64,000 nucleotides of DNA from Natrinema marinum. Lineage in GTDB: Archaea > Halobacteriota > Halobacteria > Halobacteriales > Natrialbaceae. Below are positions 24,994 to 34,396 of this stretch, in pieces. The stretch lies in NCBI RefSeq assembly GCF_024296685.1, contig NZ_CP100763.1:62001-126000 (forward strand), given 5' to 3'. Every line of letters begins with the position of its first letter. Position 1 is the stretch's first letter. Made by a program: the position numbers and the translations under genes. The notes below the pieces were generated by a model that saw nothing but the letters and a program-made list of their open reading frames with translations, did not search any database and was not told where the DNA came from.

Positions 24994-26049
24994 ATGGTAA
25001 CAAGTAGCAGGCGGAGGGTGCTGACGGCGGCGAGTGGGATCGGTATCGGTGTGCTGGCCGGTTGCCTCGGCGGTGGTGGCGACGGTGGGCCGACATCGCT
25101 GAGCGTCGGCATTCCGAGTGCAAGCACGACGACCGGTGCAGCGAGCAATTCCTTTCAGCGAGTCGTCAAGGAACAGTCGGGTGACACCGAGCCGGCAGGC
25201 GAAATTCGCTGGCAGAATCAGGAGACGGGAGGGGACCCGCCGAGTCTCCGCCAGTTCTCGCAGGGGAACTTGCAGGCGCTGACCGCGGGGAACTTCATCG
25301 TCGCGTCGGCTCAGGAGGACCAGCCGCCGTTCGCCGAGCGGCCCCTGGACACGCTGCCAAACCAGATGTTCTCGATCACGCCGCTGCACATGCACATTCT
25401 CTCGGTGTCGGGATCGGGAATCGAGACGACCGACGACCTCGTCGGCAGCAACTTCTGGCCGCTGCCCCCGCAGTGGGGGCTGCGCCAGCAGGCCGAGACG
25501 GTGCTTTCGAACGCCGGTCTCTGGAGCGAACTCCAGAACTCCGATTCGGTCGTCGACGCCGGTACCGGTGACGTGGCCGGACTCATCGAGGAGGGCAACA
25601 TCGACGCGATGATGGGCTACGGGGCCGGGTTCACGAACCTCGCCGGCTGGGCGACAGAAGTCGACGCCCGTGCCGACCTCCAACTCGTCGAATTCTCCGA
25701 CAGCCTCCAGGAGGCCGCGAACAACACCCGCGGGACGAGCTACAGTTCGATCGACGTCTACGGCTGGGAACAACAGAGCTTCGACGCCGACCAGATGGAT
25801 GTCTACGGCGCGGACTTCCAGTTCTGGCTCGGCAGCGATGTCTCCCGCGACGTCGGCTACGAACTCGCGCGGATCAGCAACGAAAACACCGCGTCGATTC
25901 AGGAGGGCCAACCGGCGTACCTCGACCACAGCGACCCCCAGAACATGGCTTCGCTGTATCTCGAGGACGTTCCGGTCCATCCGGGGCCGTACGACTACCT
26001 CGAGGAGCAAGACGTCGACATGAGTGCCTACACGCGCGGCGGCGAATAG
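24994..26049 (+). CDS. TRAP transporter substrate-binding protein, TAXI type
   Basis: A 351-residue lipoprotein. The Tat signal (SSRRRVLTAAS, 4-14) ends with lipobox LAGC near 27 and a Gly-rich linker. The binding domain starts at 'SLSVGIPSASTTTGA' (about 38), the typical first strand of TAXI-type TRAP binding proteins. It is probably anchored outside the cell and hands its ligand to the large membrane subunit. The gene ends 7 nt before the permease start, so they form an operon. The ligand is not readable; organic acids are usual for the family. The start at 24994 is chosen for its fit to the signal peptide. Confidence 0.85.
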   Translation: MVTSSRRRVLTAASGIGIGVLAGCLGGGGDGGPTSLSVGIPSASTTTGAASNSFQRVVKEQSGDTEPAGEIRWQNQETGGDPPSLRQFSQGNLQALTAGNFIVASAQEDQPPFAERPLDTLPNQMFSITPLHMHILSVSGSGIETTDDLVGSNFWPLPPQWGLRQQAETVLSNAGLWSELQNSDSVVDAGTGDVAGLIEEGNIDAMMGYGAGFTNLAGWATEVDARADLQLVEFSDSLQEAANNTRGTSYSSIDVYGWEQQSFDADQMDVYGADFQFWLGSDVSRDVGYELARISNENTASIQEGQPAYLDHSDPQNMASLYLEDVPVHPGPYDYLEEQDVDMSAYTRGGE

Positions 26050-26056
26050 CGCGCTC

Positions 26057-28063
26057 ATGAGCGAGACCCAGAGCGAACCGTCGGTCTGGTCGCCGCTGGA
26101 TCTCCGGCGCGAGCACCTGCTGAACAACCTCGTCGTGCTCGTCGCGGTGCTCTTCTGGGCGCGGGTCCTGTGGTATGCATACTTTCAGGAGGTACCGCGG
26201 GCGAAATACGGCGCCGTCTTCCTTGCCGGCGGGATTCTGATCTACGTCCTCGACGAACTCAGGGGACTGGAGCGCAGTCAGTGGCTCGAGCGCATCGGAC
26301 TGTGGGCGTGTGCCATCATCGGTGTCGCCGTGCCGGCCTACGTCTGGCTGCACTACGAGGTACTTGAGACCCAGCGGATCGGCTACGCGTTGGGCTACGA
26401 GTACGCTATCGGCGGCCTGTTCGGGCTCGTCGTCCTCTATCTGACCTACCGCGCGTTCGGGGCCGCCTTCGCGGGCGTCGTAATCGCCGCGATCCTGTAC
26501 GCATTCTACGGCAACCTGATCGTGGGGTTGCTGGGTCACGGCGGCATCGGGATCAGGCAGATCATCAACCTGTTGACGATGGAGTTCGACGGCTTCTTCG
26601 GCTCGATCACGCAGATCGTCGCCGCCTGGGTCGCACTCTTCTTGCTCTACGCGGGGCTGATGCGCGGCTACGGGGCCTTTCAGCTCATCATGCGGCTTTC
26701 CTTCCGGACGGCGAAGTACCTCCGGTCGGGGGTCGCCCAGTCGGCGGTGATCTCGAGTCTGATCGTGGGGTCGATCAACGGCGCCCAGACGGCGAACGCG
26801 GCGATGACGGGTTCGTTCACGATTCCGTTGATGAAAGAAAGCGGGATGAAGGCGGACTCGGCTGGCGGGATCGAGGCGGTCGCCTCCTCCGGTGGGCAGA
26901 TCATGCCGCCGGTGATGGGCGCGGCCGCGTTCGTCATGGCCTCGCTCATTCCGGGGATCGGCTACGTCGACGTGCTCATCGCCGGGATCATCCCGGCGCT
27001 GGTGTTCTACATCTCCGTCGCGATCGGCGTCCACTACATGTCGGTCAAACAGCTCCCCGAGGGCGGCGTCGACCTAGACCAGCGCATCGACGACCTCGAG
27101 GAGGGGTACCACCCCGTAATCGAGGCGATCCGTTTCGGCGTCCCCTTCGCCGTGTTGCTGTACACGCTGGGGATCGCCCAGTGGACGGTCATCTCCTCGG
27201 CGCTGTACACCTGTGGGGCGATGGTGCTGACCGGTGCGGGGATTCCGATCGTGCTCAGCGCCGTCGACGACGGCGAGCGCGTCGGCGAGACCACGTTCGA
27301 GGCGCTGAAGAACACGGTTTCGGGGTTCAAATTCGGCGCGGTCACGCTGGCACCGATCGCGATCATCATCGCGGCGGTCAACGGGATCGTCGACCTGCTG
27401 AACGCGACCGGACTTCCCGGCAAGCTCTCGCTGGCGTTAGTCGGCGTTGCGGGCGGGGTCCTCCTGTTCACGACCATTCTCGCGATGGTCGTCTGTCTCG
27501 TGCTGGGACTGGGGATGCCGACCGTGGCGGCGTACACGATCGTCGCCTTGCTCATCGCGCCGACGCTGACCGGCGAGTTCGCCATTCCCGCCCTCGCCGC
27601 GCACTTCTTCGTGTTCTACGCGGCGATCCTCTCGGGGATCACGCCGCCGATCGCCATCGCGGTCGTGGTGACCACCGGCATCGCGGAGTCGAACTTCTGG
27701 AAAACGGCGCTCGAGGCGCTGAAGCTCGGCCTGCCGCTGTTCGTCCTCCCCTTTACGTTCATCTACAACCCCGAAATCGTGACGGGGGGATTCGATCTGA
27801 CGACGGCTGGCTCGGGGCTGATCGTCCTGTTGGGCGCGGTCGCGATCACCCACGGACTCAACTGCGCACCGCGGCCCTTCGGCATCCCGTCGCCGCTGAG
27901 CTACGGTGCGCGCGCGGCCTACGTCTCGCTGGGCGTCTTCGCGATGGTCTGGCCGGCGACGATGCCCCGTATCGCGGCCGTGACCGTCGCACTCGTCCTC
28001 ATCGCGCTCCAGACGCAGGTGACCCGCGACACCGGCTTCGGACCCGTCGCCGAGAGCGAGTGA
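26057..28063 (+). CDS. TRAP transporter permease, fused 4TM-12TM
   Basis: A 668-residue membrane protein with about 16-18 hydrophobic segments. The first part (about residues 20-175) corresponds to the small DctQ-like subunit and the rest to the large DctM-like subunit. Conserved-looking blocks such as 'NAAMTGSFTIPLMKESGMKADSAGGIEAVASSGGQIMPPVMGAAAF' (given here in outline only, near 245-290) are typical of TAXI-TRAP permeases. It pairs with the TAXI binding protein just upstream. Transport is secondary, driven by sodium or protons. The start 26057 fits the operon spacing. Confidence 0.93.
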   Translation: MSETQSEPSVWSPLDLRREHLLNNLVVLVAVLFWARVLWYAYFQEVPRAKYGAVFLAGGILIYVLDELRGLERSQWLERIGLWACAIIGVAVPAYVWLHYEVLETQRIGYALGYEYAIGGLFGLVVLYLTYRAFGAAFAGVVIAAILYAFYGNLIVGLLGHGGIGIRQIINLLTMEFDGFFGSITQIVAAWVALFLLYAGLMRGYGAFQLIMRLSFRTAKYLRSGVAQSAVISSLIVGSINGAQTANAAMTGSFTIPLMKESGMKADSAGGIEAVASSGGQIMPPVMGAAAFVMASLIPGIGYVDVLIAGIIPALVFYISVAIGVHYMSVKQLPEGGVDLDQRIDDLEEGYHPVIEAIRFGVPFAVLLYTLGIAQWTVISSALYTCGAMVLTGAGIPIVLSAVDDGERVGETTFEALKNTVSGFKFGAVTLAPIAIIIAAVNGIVDLLNATGLPGKLSLALVGVAGGVLLFTTILAMVVCLVLGLGMPTVAAYTIVALLIAPTLTGEFAIPALAAHFFVFYAAILSGITPPIAIAVVVTTGIAESNFWKTALEALKLGLPLFVLPFTFIYNPEIVTGGFDLTTAGSGLIVLLGAVAITHGLNCAPRPFGIPSPLSYGARAAYVSLGVFAMVWPATMPRIAAVTVALVLIALQTQVTRDTGFGPVAESE

Positions 28064-28075
28064 CCCGTTTCAGCC

Positions 28076-28086
28076 AACTTAAGGGG
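28076..28086 (+). promoter_or_regulatory. TATA-like box before the phosphoribosyltransferase gene
   Basis: AACTTAAGGG lies about 40 nt before ATG 28121. Confidence 0.4.
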
Positions 28087-28120
28087 GCTGCGCTCGAGAC
28101 ACCGGGTAGGTGGCCATCAG

Positions 28121-28819
28121 ATGTCCGACTTACCGGACGATTTCGACTGCACGATAACCAACTGGGAGTACATTTACGGCCTGTGCCGGGACGTTGCAGA
28201 CGACGTACGCGACGACGAGTTCGAACCCGACGTCGTCGTCGCGCTGGCCCGCGGCGGCTGGTTCGCCGGCCGCTGTCTCTGTGATTTCCTCGGCATGGAT
28301 GATCTGACGAGCCTGAAGATGGAACACTACGTCGGCACCGCCGAGAAGTCCGGCGAGCCGACCGTCCGCTATCCGATGCCCGAGGGGAGCGTCGAGGACA
28401 AGGACGTGCTCATCATCGACGACATCGCCGACACCGGCGGCTCGATCAAACGCGCCTACGAGTACGTCGACGACCGCGACGCCGGCGAGGTCCGCACCGC
28501 GACCCTCCAACTGCTCGGTACCAGCGAGTTCCAGCCCGACTACGTCGGCGAACGGCTCGAGGCGTGGACCTGGGTCGTCTACCCGTGGAACTTCATCGAG
28601 GATATGGTCGATCTGATCTCGAGCGCCATGGAGAAGGCCGATCAGGAGACCTTCACGGCCGACGAGATCCGCCACTTCCTCACCGAACACCACGGCATCG
28701 AGCGCATCGAGATGGAGATCGCCCAGCCCGATCGACTGCCCGAAGTCCTTGCGGAGATGGAGCGCCGCGGGGTGCTCGAGGCGGCCGGAGCCGACGAGTG
28801 GAGCGTAGTTGAGGACTGA
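28121..28819 (+). CDS. phosphoribosyltransferase family protein
   Basis: A 232-residue protein with a type I PRTase domain in residues 1-160. The PRPP loop 'DVLIIDDIADTGGSI' lies at 95-109 and 'VALARGGWFAG' near 40-50. The C-terminal part (about 165-232) is helical and acidic, with 'RLPEVLAEMERRGVLEAAGADEWSVVED' resembling a small winged-helix end. Base specificity cannot be assigned. Haloarchaeal proteins with this arrangement are often annotated as hypoxanthine or xanthine-guanine PRTases or as regulators of purine use. Confidence 0.88.
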   Translation: MSDLPDDFDCTITNWEYIYGLCRDVADDVRDDEFEPDVVVALARGGWFAGRCLCDFLGMDDLTSLKMEHYVGTAEKSGEPTVRYPMPEGSVEDKDVLIIDDIADTGGSIKRAYEYVDDRDAGEVRTATLQLLGTSEFQPDYVGERLEAWTWVVYPWNFIEDMVDLISSAMEKADQETFTADEIRHFLTEHHGIERIEMEIAQPDRLPEVLAEMERRGVLEAAGADEWSVVED

Positions 28820-29250
28820 TTGCCCTCAGACAGTTGATTACATTGGGACCGTCTGGGGTAGATCCACACTGCAAACGATGGGTGTGGTGTCGTCATCGAA
28901 ATGGATAGTAATCCATTTGCCCCCGTCACGACCACATTAGTGGAATACTCTCAATAGCATCCATCTATGAGATAGATATCATATCTGTCGAATGGACCTA
29001 CAAAACTCCTTTCCGCTGGGTTCTCGTCGATTGGAGTCATCGGCTTTCTATTCTTTGGCACAGTTGGAGCGATCGGTATGCTCTACAAACTCTATGAAAC
29101 ACGTGACTCGTCATCGATACGGAGAACGTAGAGTGTAATCCCACGCTGATACCGGGTGAGTTGCCGCCACGTGCGTTAACATAATGCCGGTCCGTCAGCC
29201 GTTTCGTATCCGCCCACCGTCGCCGATCACCACTGCTGTCAATCAGACAA
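28820..29250. other. AT-rich intergenic region
   Basis: This gap is clearly more AT-rich than the genes around it. It holds only a membrane-protein fragment at 28976-29131 and a tiny 18-codon frame from ATG 28901 that ends quickly. It looks like the scar of an inserted and decayed segment. Confidence 0.5.
28976..29131 (+). pseudogene. remnant of a small membrane protein gene
   Basis: A frame without a usual start codon encodes 'SAGFSSIGVIGFLFFGTVGA', then 'MLYKLYETRDSSSIRRT' and a stop. It is a convincing single membrane helix with a basic end, but the upstream part is closed by a stop at 28973. Codon usage is more AT-rich than the neighbours. It is probably the 3' end of a decayed gene. Confidence 0.35.
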
Positions 29251-29260
29251 AATATTTAAG
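29251..29260 (+). promoter_or_regulatory. TATA-like box of the Spo0M-like gene
   Basis: AATATTTAAG is centred about 30 nt before ATG 29286. Confidence 0.55.
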
Positions 29261-29285
29261 GGGCGGCTGTGACGGCTCTCATCGT

Positions 29286-30014
29286 ATGAAGCGAATCCTC
29301 TCGAGCCTCGGTATCGGTTCGGCGACGGTCGATACGGTCCTCCCGACCACCCTCACGGCGGGCGAATCCGTCGACGCGCGCGTCGACGTTACCGGCGGCA
29401 ACGACAGCCAGGAGGTCGACGGCATCTACTTCGCGCTGGCGACGCGCTACGAGACCGACGAGAGTCACGGAACGGCGAAGATCGAGACCTACGACCTCGC
29501 CGAGTCGTTCACGATCGACCCCGACGAGGAACGGTCGTTCACCGTCACTATCGACGTGCCCTACCACACCCCCGTCACGCACGGGCGAACGAACGTCTGG
29601 CTCGACACCGGCCTCGACATCGACTGGGCGGTCGACCCGGACGACCGCGACCCCATCGAGATCGAACCCGACCCGCTCCGCGAGGCGCTGTTCGACGCCC
29701 TCGAGTCGCTCGGCTTCACCCTTCGGACGGCCGAATGCGAGGCCACGGAGTCTCTGTTCGCGAGCCGCCGCTTCGTCCAGGAACTCGAGTTCGTCCCCCG
29801 GTCCGGCCCCTTCGCGGGCGACCTCGACGAACTCGAGGTCGTCACGCTGCCCGAAGGCGAGGGCTTCGACCTGCTGCTCGAGGTCGACCGCCGCGGCGGC
29901 CTCTTGTCGGAACACTTCGATGTCGACGAGCGCTACGACCGCGTCTCGCTTCAGCCGGGCGACGAGGCGGACCTCGAGCGACGGCTGCGAGCGGCGGTCG
30001 AGCGGAATCTCTGA
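29286..30014 (+). CDS. Spo0M-like sporulation-control family protein
   Basis: A 242-residue protein. Residues 1-130 are the arrestin-like Spo0M domain ('MKRILSSLGIGSATVDTVLP', 'DVPYHTPVTHGRTNVWLDTGLDIDWAVDP'). A smaller C-terminal domain covers about 140-242 and ends in a helical, acidic tail. Archaea do not sporulate; the family name comes from Bacillus, and the role in haloarchaea is unknown. Spacing to its neighbours is large, so it is monocistronic. The start at 29286 follows the TATA box by 30 nt. Confidence 0.88.
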   Translation: MKRILSSLGIGSATVDTVLPTTLTAGESVDARVDVTGGNDSQEVDGIYFALATRYETDESHGTAKIETYDLAESFTIDPDEERSFTVTIDVPYHTPVTHGRTNVWLDTGLDIDWAVDPDDRDPIEIEPDPLREALFDALESLGFTLRTAECEATESLFASRRFVQELEFVPRSGPFAGDLDELEVVTLPEGEGFDLLLEVDRRGGLLSEHFDVDERYDRVSLQPGDEADLERRLRAAVERNL

Positions 30015-30059
30015 TCGAGGAAGCCGTCTCCGTCTCTCTGCGCCCGTCGCCGCCCGCCG

Positions 30060-31505
30060 TTACTCCGCGACCGACTCCGAGTCGGTCGCCTCGGCCGATC
30101 TCGAGCCGTCCCCGCTATCGCCGACGATCGACCGCTTCCACGTCCCCCGCGTAAACCACGCGGCGGCCGCCATCGCCCCGGCGATGTCGCCGACGACGAC
30201 GCCCGTCCAGACGCCGGTCGGCCCCCAGTCGGCGACGAAGACGAGCGCGTAGGTGACGGGCACGCGGACGATCCAGAGCCCCAGCACGGCGAACGCGAGC
30301 GCCGTCTTCGTGTTTCCGGCCCCGCGGAACGCGCCCTGAATCACCTGCAAGACCCCCATGAACGCGAAGCCGACCGCGGCGAAGCGGAGGTAGGTCGCGC
30401 CGTAGTCGATCGTCGCCGCCTTCCCCGCCGCGTCGGCCGTGACGAACACCGAGACGAACGGCTCGGGGAACAGCGCGGCGACCGCGCCTGCCGAGAGCAT
30501 GATCGCCGCGATCGTCCCTGCGGCGATCCTGACCGCTCGCGCCGCGCGGTCGGGTTTGCCCGCCCCCAGGTTCTGGCCGACGATCGTGTCCGTCGCTTGT
30601 CCCAGCCCGAGCGCTGGCAGGAACGCCAGCGAGAGCAGCCGGTTACCCAGCCCGTACGCCGCGACCACCGCTGGCGGGAAGGTCACGACCATCGCCGTCA
30701 TCGCGACCAGCGCGAGGGCGGTCATCGACTGCTCGAGCGCCGACGGCGTCCCCAGTCGCGTGATCTTCGTGACGTACTCCAAGCGCGGACGGAGGTGTGC
30801 GGCCCGGATGTCCGGCCCGACGTTGGTGTAGTACAGCAGATAGACGCCGATCAGCGTCGCGAGCCCGCGCGAGATGAGCGTCGCGACGGCGGCACCTTCC
30901 ACCTCGAGGCGAGGGAACGGGCCGACGCCGAAGATGAACAGCGGATCGAGCGCGAGGTTGAGCACGACGCTGACGAGCATCACCCGCATCGGCGCGCGCG
31001 TGGTGCCGTAGCCGCGCATGAGCGCGACGAAGACGTAGAAGCCGAAGAGGAAGGGAAGCCCGAGGAAAAAGATCTGTAGGTAACCCGCCGCGAGCGGGAT
31101 GATCTCGGCCCCCGTCTCGGCGTCGGCGGGCAGAGCGGCCAGCATCGGCTCGGTCGCGACGAAGCCCAGCGCACCGAGGGCGGCGGCGACCAGCGAGACG
31201 AACGAGAGCGTCTGGCCGGCGATCAGCCCCGCGTCGCCGCTTTTCGCGCCGGTGTGTTGGGCGATCAGGATCGCGCCGGCGGTCGTAAAGCCGCCGCCGA
31301 CCGCGATCAGTAAGAAGAGGAGCGGAAAGGCGAGGCTCACCGCCCCGACTGCGTCCGGCGAGAGCGCGCCCAGCCAGAAGGTGTCGCCGACGTTGTAGGT
31401 GACCTGCAGGAGCTGGATGACCACCAGCGGCCACGCCAGCCGGAGCATCGGCCGGACGAGCGGGCCGTCGGTGAGCCCGCCGTCGGAATCCTCTCGAACT
31501 GCCAT
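30060..31505 (-). CDS. MATE family efflux transporter
   Basis: A 481-residue membrane protein with about 12 hydrophobic segments in two homologous halves. The N-terminal part 'MLRLAWPLVVIQLLQVTYNVGDTFWLG' is the typical MATE opening, and 'GYLQIFFLGLPFLFGFYVFVALMRGYGTTRAPM' lies near 145-180. Such proteins export cationic drugs, flavonoid-like compounds or metabolites using Na+ or H+ gradients. The C-terminal 25 residues are acidic. ATG 31505 is taken; ATG 31511 just two codons earlier is equally possible. Confidence 0.92.
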   Translation of the reverse strand: MAVREDSDGGLTDGPLVRPMLRLAWPLVVIQLLQVTYNVGDTFWLGALSPDAVGAVSLAFPLLFLLIAVGGGFTTAGAILIAQHTGAKSGDAGLIAGQTLSFVSLVAAALGALGFVATEPMLAALPADAETGAEIIPLAAGYLQIFFLGLPFLFGFYVFVALMRGYGTTRAPMRVMLVSVVLNLALDPLFIFGVGPFPRLEVEGAAVATLISRGLATLIGVYLLYYTNVGPDIRAAHLRPRLEYVTKITRLGTPSALEQSMTALALVAMTAMVVTFPPAVVAAYGLGNRLLSLAFLPALGLGQATDTIVGQNLGAGKPDRAARAVRIAAGTIAAIMLSAGAVAALFPEPFVSVFVTADAAGKAATIDYGATYLRFAAVGFAFMGVLQVIQGAFRGAGNTKTALAFAVLGLWIVRVPVTYALVFVADWGPTGVWTGVVVGDIAGAMAAAAWFTRGTWKRSIVGDSGDGSRSAEATDSESVAE

Positions 31506-31666
31506 AGCCACACAGTAACGACGGCGCTACTTGGGTGCTCCTGAGCCGTGATAGCGACGGCCACCGTTCCCGGTCGGCGGCCTCGACGCTCGTCGACGCT
31601 CCGCGCCGCGGCCTGAGGCGAGGCGAGAACCGGAGCTTTAGGGGACTGCTCGACGCACGTTCCCGC

Positions 31667-32524
31667 ATGACCATCGGCGTTATCGGCGGCAGCGGACTGT
31701 ACGAGGCGCTGGCGCTCGAGAACACGCGCAGCGAGGACGTGTCGACACCCTACGGCGAGCCGAGCGAGGCGATCACGATCGGCGAACTCGCCGGGCGGGA
31801 GGTGGCATTCCTTCCGCGCCACGGCGAAGACCACCGGCATCCGCCGAGCGATGCGCCCTACCGGGCGAACCTCTACGCGCTCAAATCGGTCGGCGTCGAC
31901 CGCGTGATCGCCACGAACGCGGTCGGGAGCCTGCGCGAGAACCTCCCGCCGCGGGCGCTCGTCGTGCCAGACCAGATATTCGACCGGACCAAGCACCGCT
32001 CGCCGACGTTCTTCGGCGACGGGATGGTCGTCCACATGGGCTTTGCCGAGCCGTACTGCCCGGCGATGGTCGATCACCTCGCGACGGCGGCTGCGGCGGC
32101 CACTGGCGACGAGACGGCGACCGAGCGGGGCGGCACCTACGTCTGCATCGAGGGCCCGCAGTTCTCCACGAAGGCGGAAAGCGAGTTCTACCGGTCGCAG
32201 GGCTGGGACATCGTCGGGATGACCGCCATCCCGGAGGCCAAACTCGCCCGCGAAGCCGAACTCAGCTACGCCACCGTCGCCGGCGTCACCGACTACGACG
32301 TCTGGAAGGAGGACAGCGAGGTCTCCCTCGAGGAGGTCCTCGCGAACGCCGCGGCCAACGAGGACGCCATCAACGCGGTCGTCGAACGCGCGATCCGGAC
32401 GATGCCCGACGACTTCGAGAGCGAGGCTTGGTCCGCGCTCGAGGGGACCATCAACACCCCGACCGAGGCGATCCCCGAAGAGACACGCGAGCGCGTCGAC
32501 CTGCTGGCCGGCGACTACCTCTGA
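31667..32524 (+). CDS. mtnP: S-methyl-5'-thioadenosine phosphorylase
   Basis: A 285-residue enzyme of the PNP/MTAP family. The N-terminal phosphate loop 'GVIGGSGLYEA' covers residues 4-14, 'FLPRHGEDHRHPPS' lies near 46-59, and 'GTYVCIEGPQFSTKAES' near 160. A 'GMTAIPEAKLAREAELSYA' block typical of MTAP lies near 185. It splits methylthioadenosine into adenine and methylthioribose-1-phosphate, recycling the by-product of polyamine or SAM chemistry. Six-oxopurine PNP is the alternative. Convergent with the zinc-ribbon membrane protein, with no gap between the two stops. Confidence 0.9.
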   Translation: MTIGVIGGSGLYEALALENTRSEDVSTPYGEPSEAITIGELAGREVAFLPRHGEDHRHPPSDAPYRANLYALKSVGVDRVIATNAVGSLRENLPPRALVVPDQIFDRTKHRSPTFFGDGMVVHMGFAEPYCPAMVDHLATAAAAATGDETATERGGTYVCIEGPQFSTKAESEFYRSQGWDIVGMTAIPEAKLAREAELSYATVAGVTDYDVWKEDSEVSLEEVLANAAANEDAINAVVERAIRTMPDDFESEAWSALEGTINTPTEAIPEETRERVDLLAGDYL

Positions 32525-33190
32525 CTACTCGAAGGCGCGTTTGAGTTCCAGCGCCGTCGTCTCGTCCGTTCGGTCGACGCGACGAGCGGGCTCGAGTCGG
32601 GGCGTGTCGTGACCCGCGGGGGTTGCTGTCTCTGCCGCCGGTGCATCCGTTCTCGGCGTCGATGCCTGGGGTTGCGATGGGTGGTCCGACGCCGCCGCCT
32701 GATCCGGGGCTGCCGTTTCGGTCCGGTCTGCCGTCGGCTCCGGCGACCGGTTCGGAGTGGGACCGTCCCCGCCCTCGACGCCTGCCGCGAGCGCCACGCA
32801 GTCGGGACAGAAGTCGTTGTCTCCCCACTCGAGGGTGTGCACGGGAACGCCGAGGACGACGATCTGTTTGGCGTAGCGGCGGTGGGTCCCGGATTCGGCC
32901 GGCGTCCCACAGCGGACGCACTCGCGCTGGTCGGCGTCGAACGGTTCCTCCTCGTATCGGTACTCGAGCCCGAACGTGTGGGCCGGATAGAGCGGGAGTT
33001 GGCTCGCGAGGTAGAGGCCGACGAGGACCAGCGGAACGAGCAGCGCCGAGAGCCACATCGCCACCGTCGGCTCGAACCGGAACAGCGGGCCAGCCAGCGC
33101 CCCTGCGAGCAGGGCGATCGGGAGCAGTTTCCGCAGCAGCGCGAACGCCTCGACCCAGGTGCGAAAGATGGCATCGTCCGGTCTGGGCAT
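32525..33190 (-). CDS. membrane protein with zinc-ribbon domain
   Basis: A 221-residue protein. Two hydrophobic segments (about 22-36 and 42-65) are followed by a zinc-ribbon-like part with CVRC (near 90-93) and CPDC (near 128-131). The tail of about 85 residues is Pro/Thr/Ala/Glu-rich and disordered. The ribbon faces the cytoplasm if the N-terminus is inside. It lies 108 nt before scpA's end on the same strand and probably has its own promoter. The function is unknown. Confidence 0.82.
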   Translation of the reverse strand: MPRPDDAIFRTWVEAFALLRKLLPIALLAGALAGPLFRFEPTVAMWLSALLVPLVLVGLYLASQLPLYPAHTFGLEYRYEEEPFDADQRECVRCGTPAESGTHRRYAKQIVVLGVPVHTLEWGDNDFCPDCVALAAGVEGGDGPTPNRSPEPTADRTETAAPDQAAASDHPSQPQASTPRTDAPAAETATPAGHDTPRLEPARRVDRTDETTALELKRAFE

Positions 33191-33298
33191 TGCCCCGACG
33201 TTTCGCCGGTGCGGGCTAAACGCTTGTGGGCGCTCCGCTCGATCTCCCTGCGGACGCTCCGTCGCGTCGACTCCGCTCTTTCGACCGTCTCGAAAATA

Positions 33299-34396
33299 TT
33301 AGTCGGCGATCGCTTCGCTCGCCTCGGACTCCACCGTGACCTCCTGAATCCAGAGGTCGCCGAACAGTTCGTCCTGCTCGAGCCTGACTCGACCGCGATG
33401 GGCGAGAAAGAGCAATGCGAGATACGTCATCACGCGCGTGCCGCCGACCTCGTCGATCTCGGCGTAGAGCACCTCCTCGCGACCCCGCTCGTAGTGGGCC
33501 TCGAGTTCGGCCTCCACGTCGTCGATGACCGACTCGATGTCCTCCTCGTGGGTCGTGTGAGTCACGTCGTCGCTGGTCGGCTCGTCGTCGACCCGGAAGT
33601 CGTCCCCCGAGTGGTAGTTCAGCTCTTGGACGCCGCGATCGTACCCTTTCGGCGAGTCGCTCGTGTCGTACGTCCGCGATTCCTTCCACCAGCTGTCGCG
33701 CTCTGCGGTCCGGAGTTCCCGGACGAGTTCGTCCAGCGTCTCCGGCTTCCCGCGGGCGTGTTTGCGCTCGAGGCGTCGCTCCATCTCTTCTTCGAGATTT
33801 TCGATGGGGTCGAACCCCGGCGGATGCCCCTCGCCGCCGCCCTCGGCATCCATCGCACCGTCGTCGGCGAAGGGGGCCTCCCACGGCGGCAGCTCCTCGT
33901 CGTCGGGCTCGTCGGTCGCGAACAGCTCGTCGCTTTTCATCCGCAGGAGGACGCTCGCGTAGAACAGCGCCCGCCCCGACGTGCGGAGGTCGGCGTCTTC
34001 GATCGCCTCGAGGAACTTGTCGGTGACCCGGACGACGTCGATGTCCCAGGGGTCGATCTCGCCGTCCTCGGCGAGTTGGACGAGCAGTTCGACGGGTTCG
34101 ACTTCCTCGTCGTCCGCGTCGTCCGCGGCGTCGGTTTTGACATCCGTGAACTCGAGGACCGATTCGTCGGACTCGTCCGCTGACGTGCGGTCCTCGCCGC
34201 CGCCGGGGACCGTCTCGCCAGGCCGCTCGCGGTCCTCGTGGCCGGTGATGTTCAGTGGAATGTCGTCGTCTCGCTCCCCGCTCGACTTTCCGGAGTCACT
34301 GTGCGACTCCCGTCGCTCACGGGTCGTTTCCCTCCCCGTTCGCTTATCCGAGGAGCCTTGCGTCGCCGTTGGCTCCTCAGGCTCCTCGCTAGTCAT
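33299..34396 (-). CDS. scpA: segregation and condensation protein A
   Basis: A 365-residue kleisin that bridges the two Smc heads. The first 95 residues are charged and disordered. The N-terminal kleisin part starts at 'EPVELLVQLAEDGEIDPWDIDVVRVTDKFLEAI' (about 98-135) with 'SGRALFYASVLLRMKSDEL' after it. The C-terminal winged helix lies at about 300-365 ('VMTYLALLFLAHRGRVRLEQDELFGDLWIQEV'). The gene overlaps the end of smc by 8 nt, so the two form an operon and should be made in fixed ratio. No scpB is visible here. Confidence 0.93.
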   Translation of the reverse strand: MTSEEPEEPTATQGSSDKRTGRETTRERRESHSDSGKSSGERDDDIPLNITGHEDRERPGETVPGGGEDRTSADESDESVLEFTDVKTDAADDADDEEVEPVELLVQLAEDGEIDPWDIDVVRVTDKFLEAIEDADLRTSGRALFYASVLLRMKSDELFATDEPDDEELPPWEAPFADDGAMDAEGGGEGHPPGFDPIENLEEEMERRLERKHARGKPETLDELVRELRTAERDSWWKESRTYDTSDSPKGYDRGVQELNYHSGDDFRVDDEPTSDDVTHTTHEEDIESVIDDVEAELEAHYERGREEVLYAEIDEVGGTRVMTYLALLFLAHRGRVRLEQDELFGDLWIQEVTVESEASEAIAD

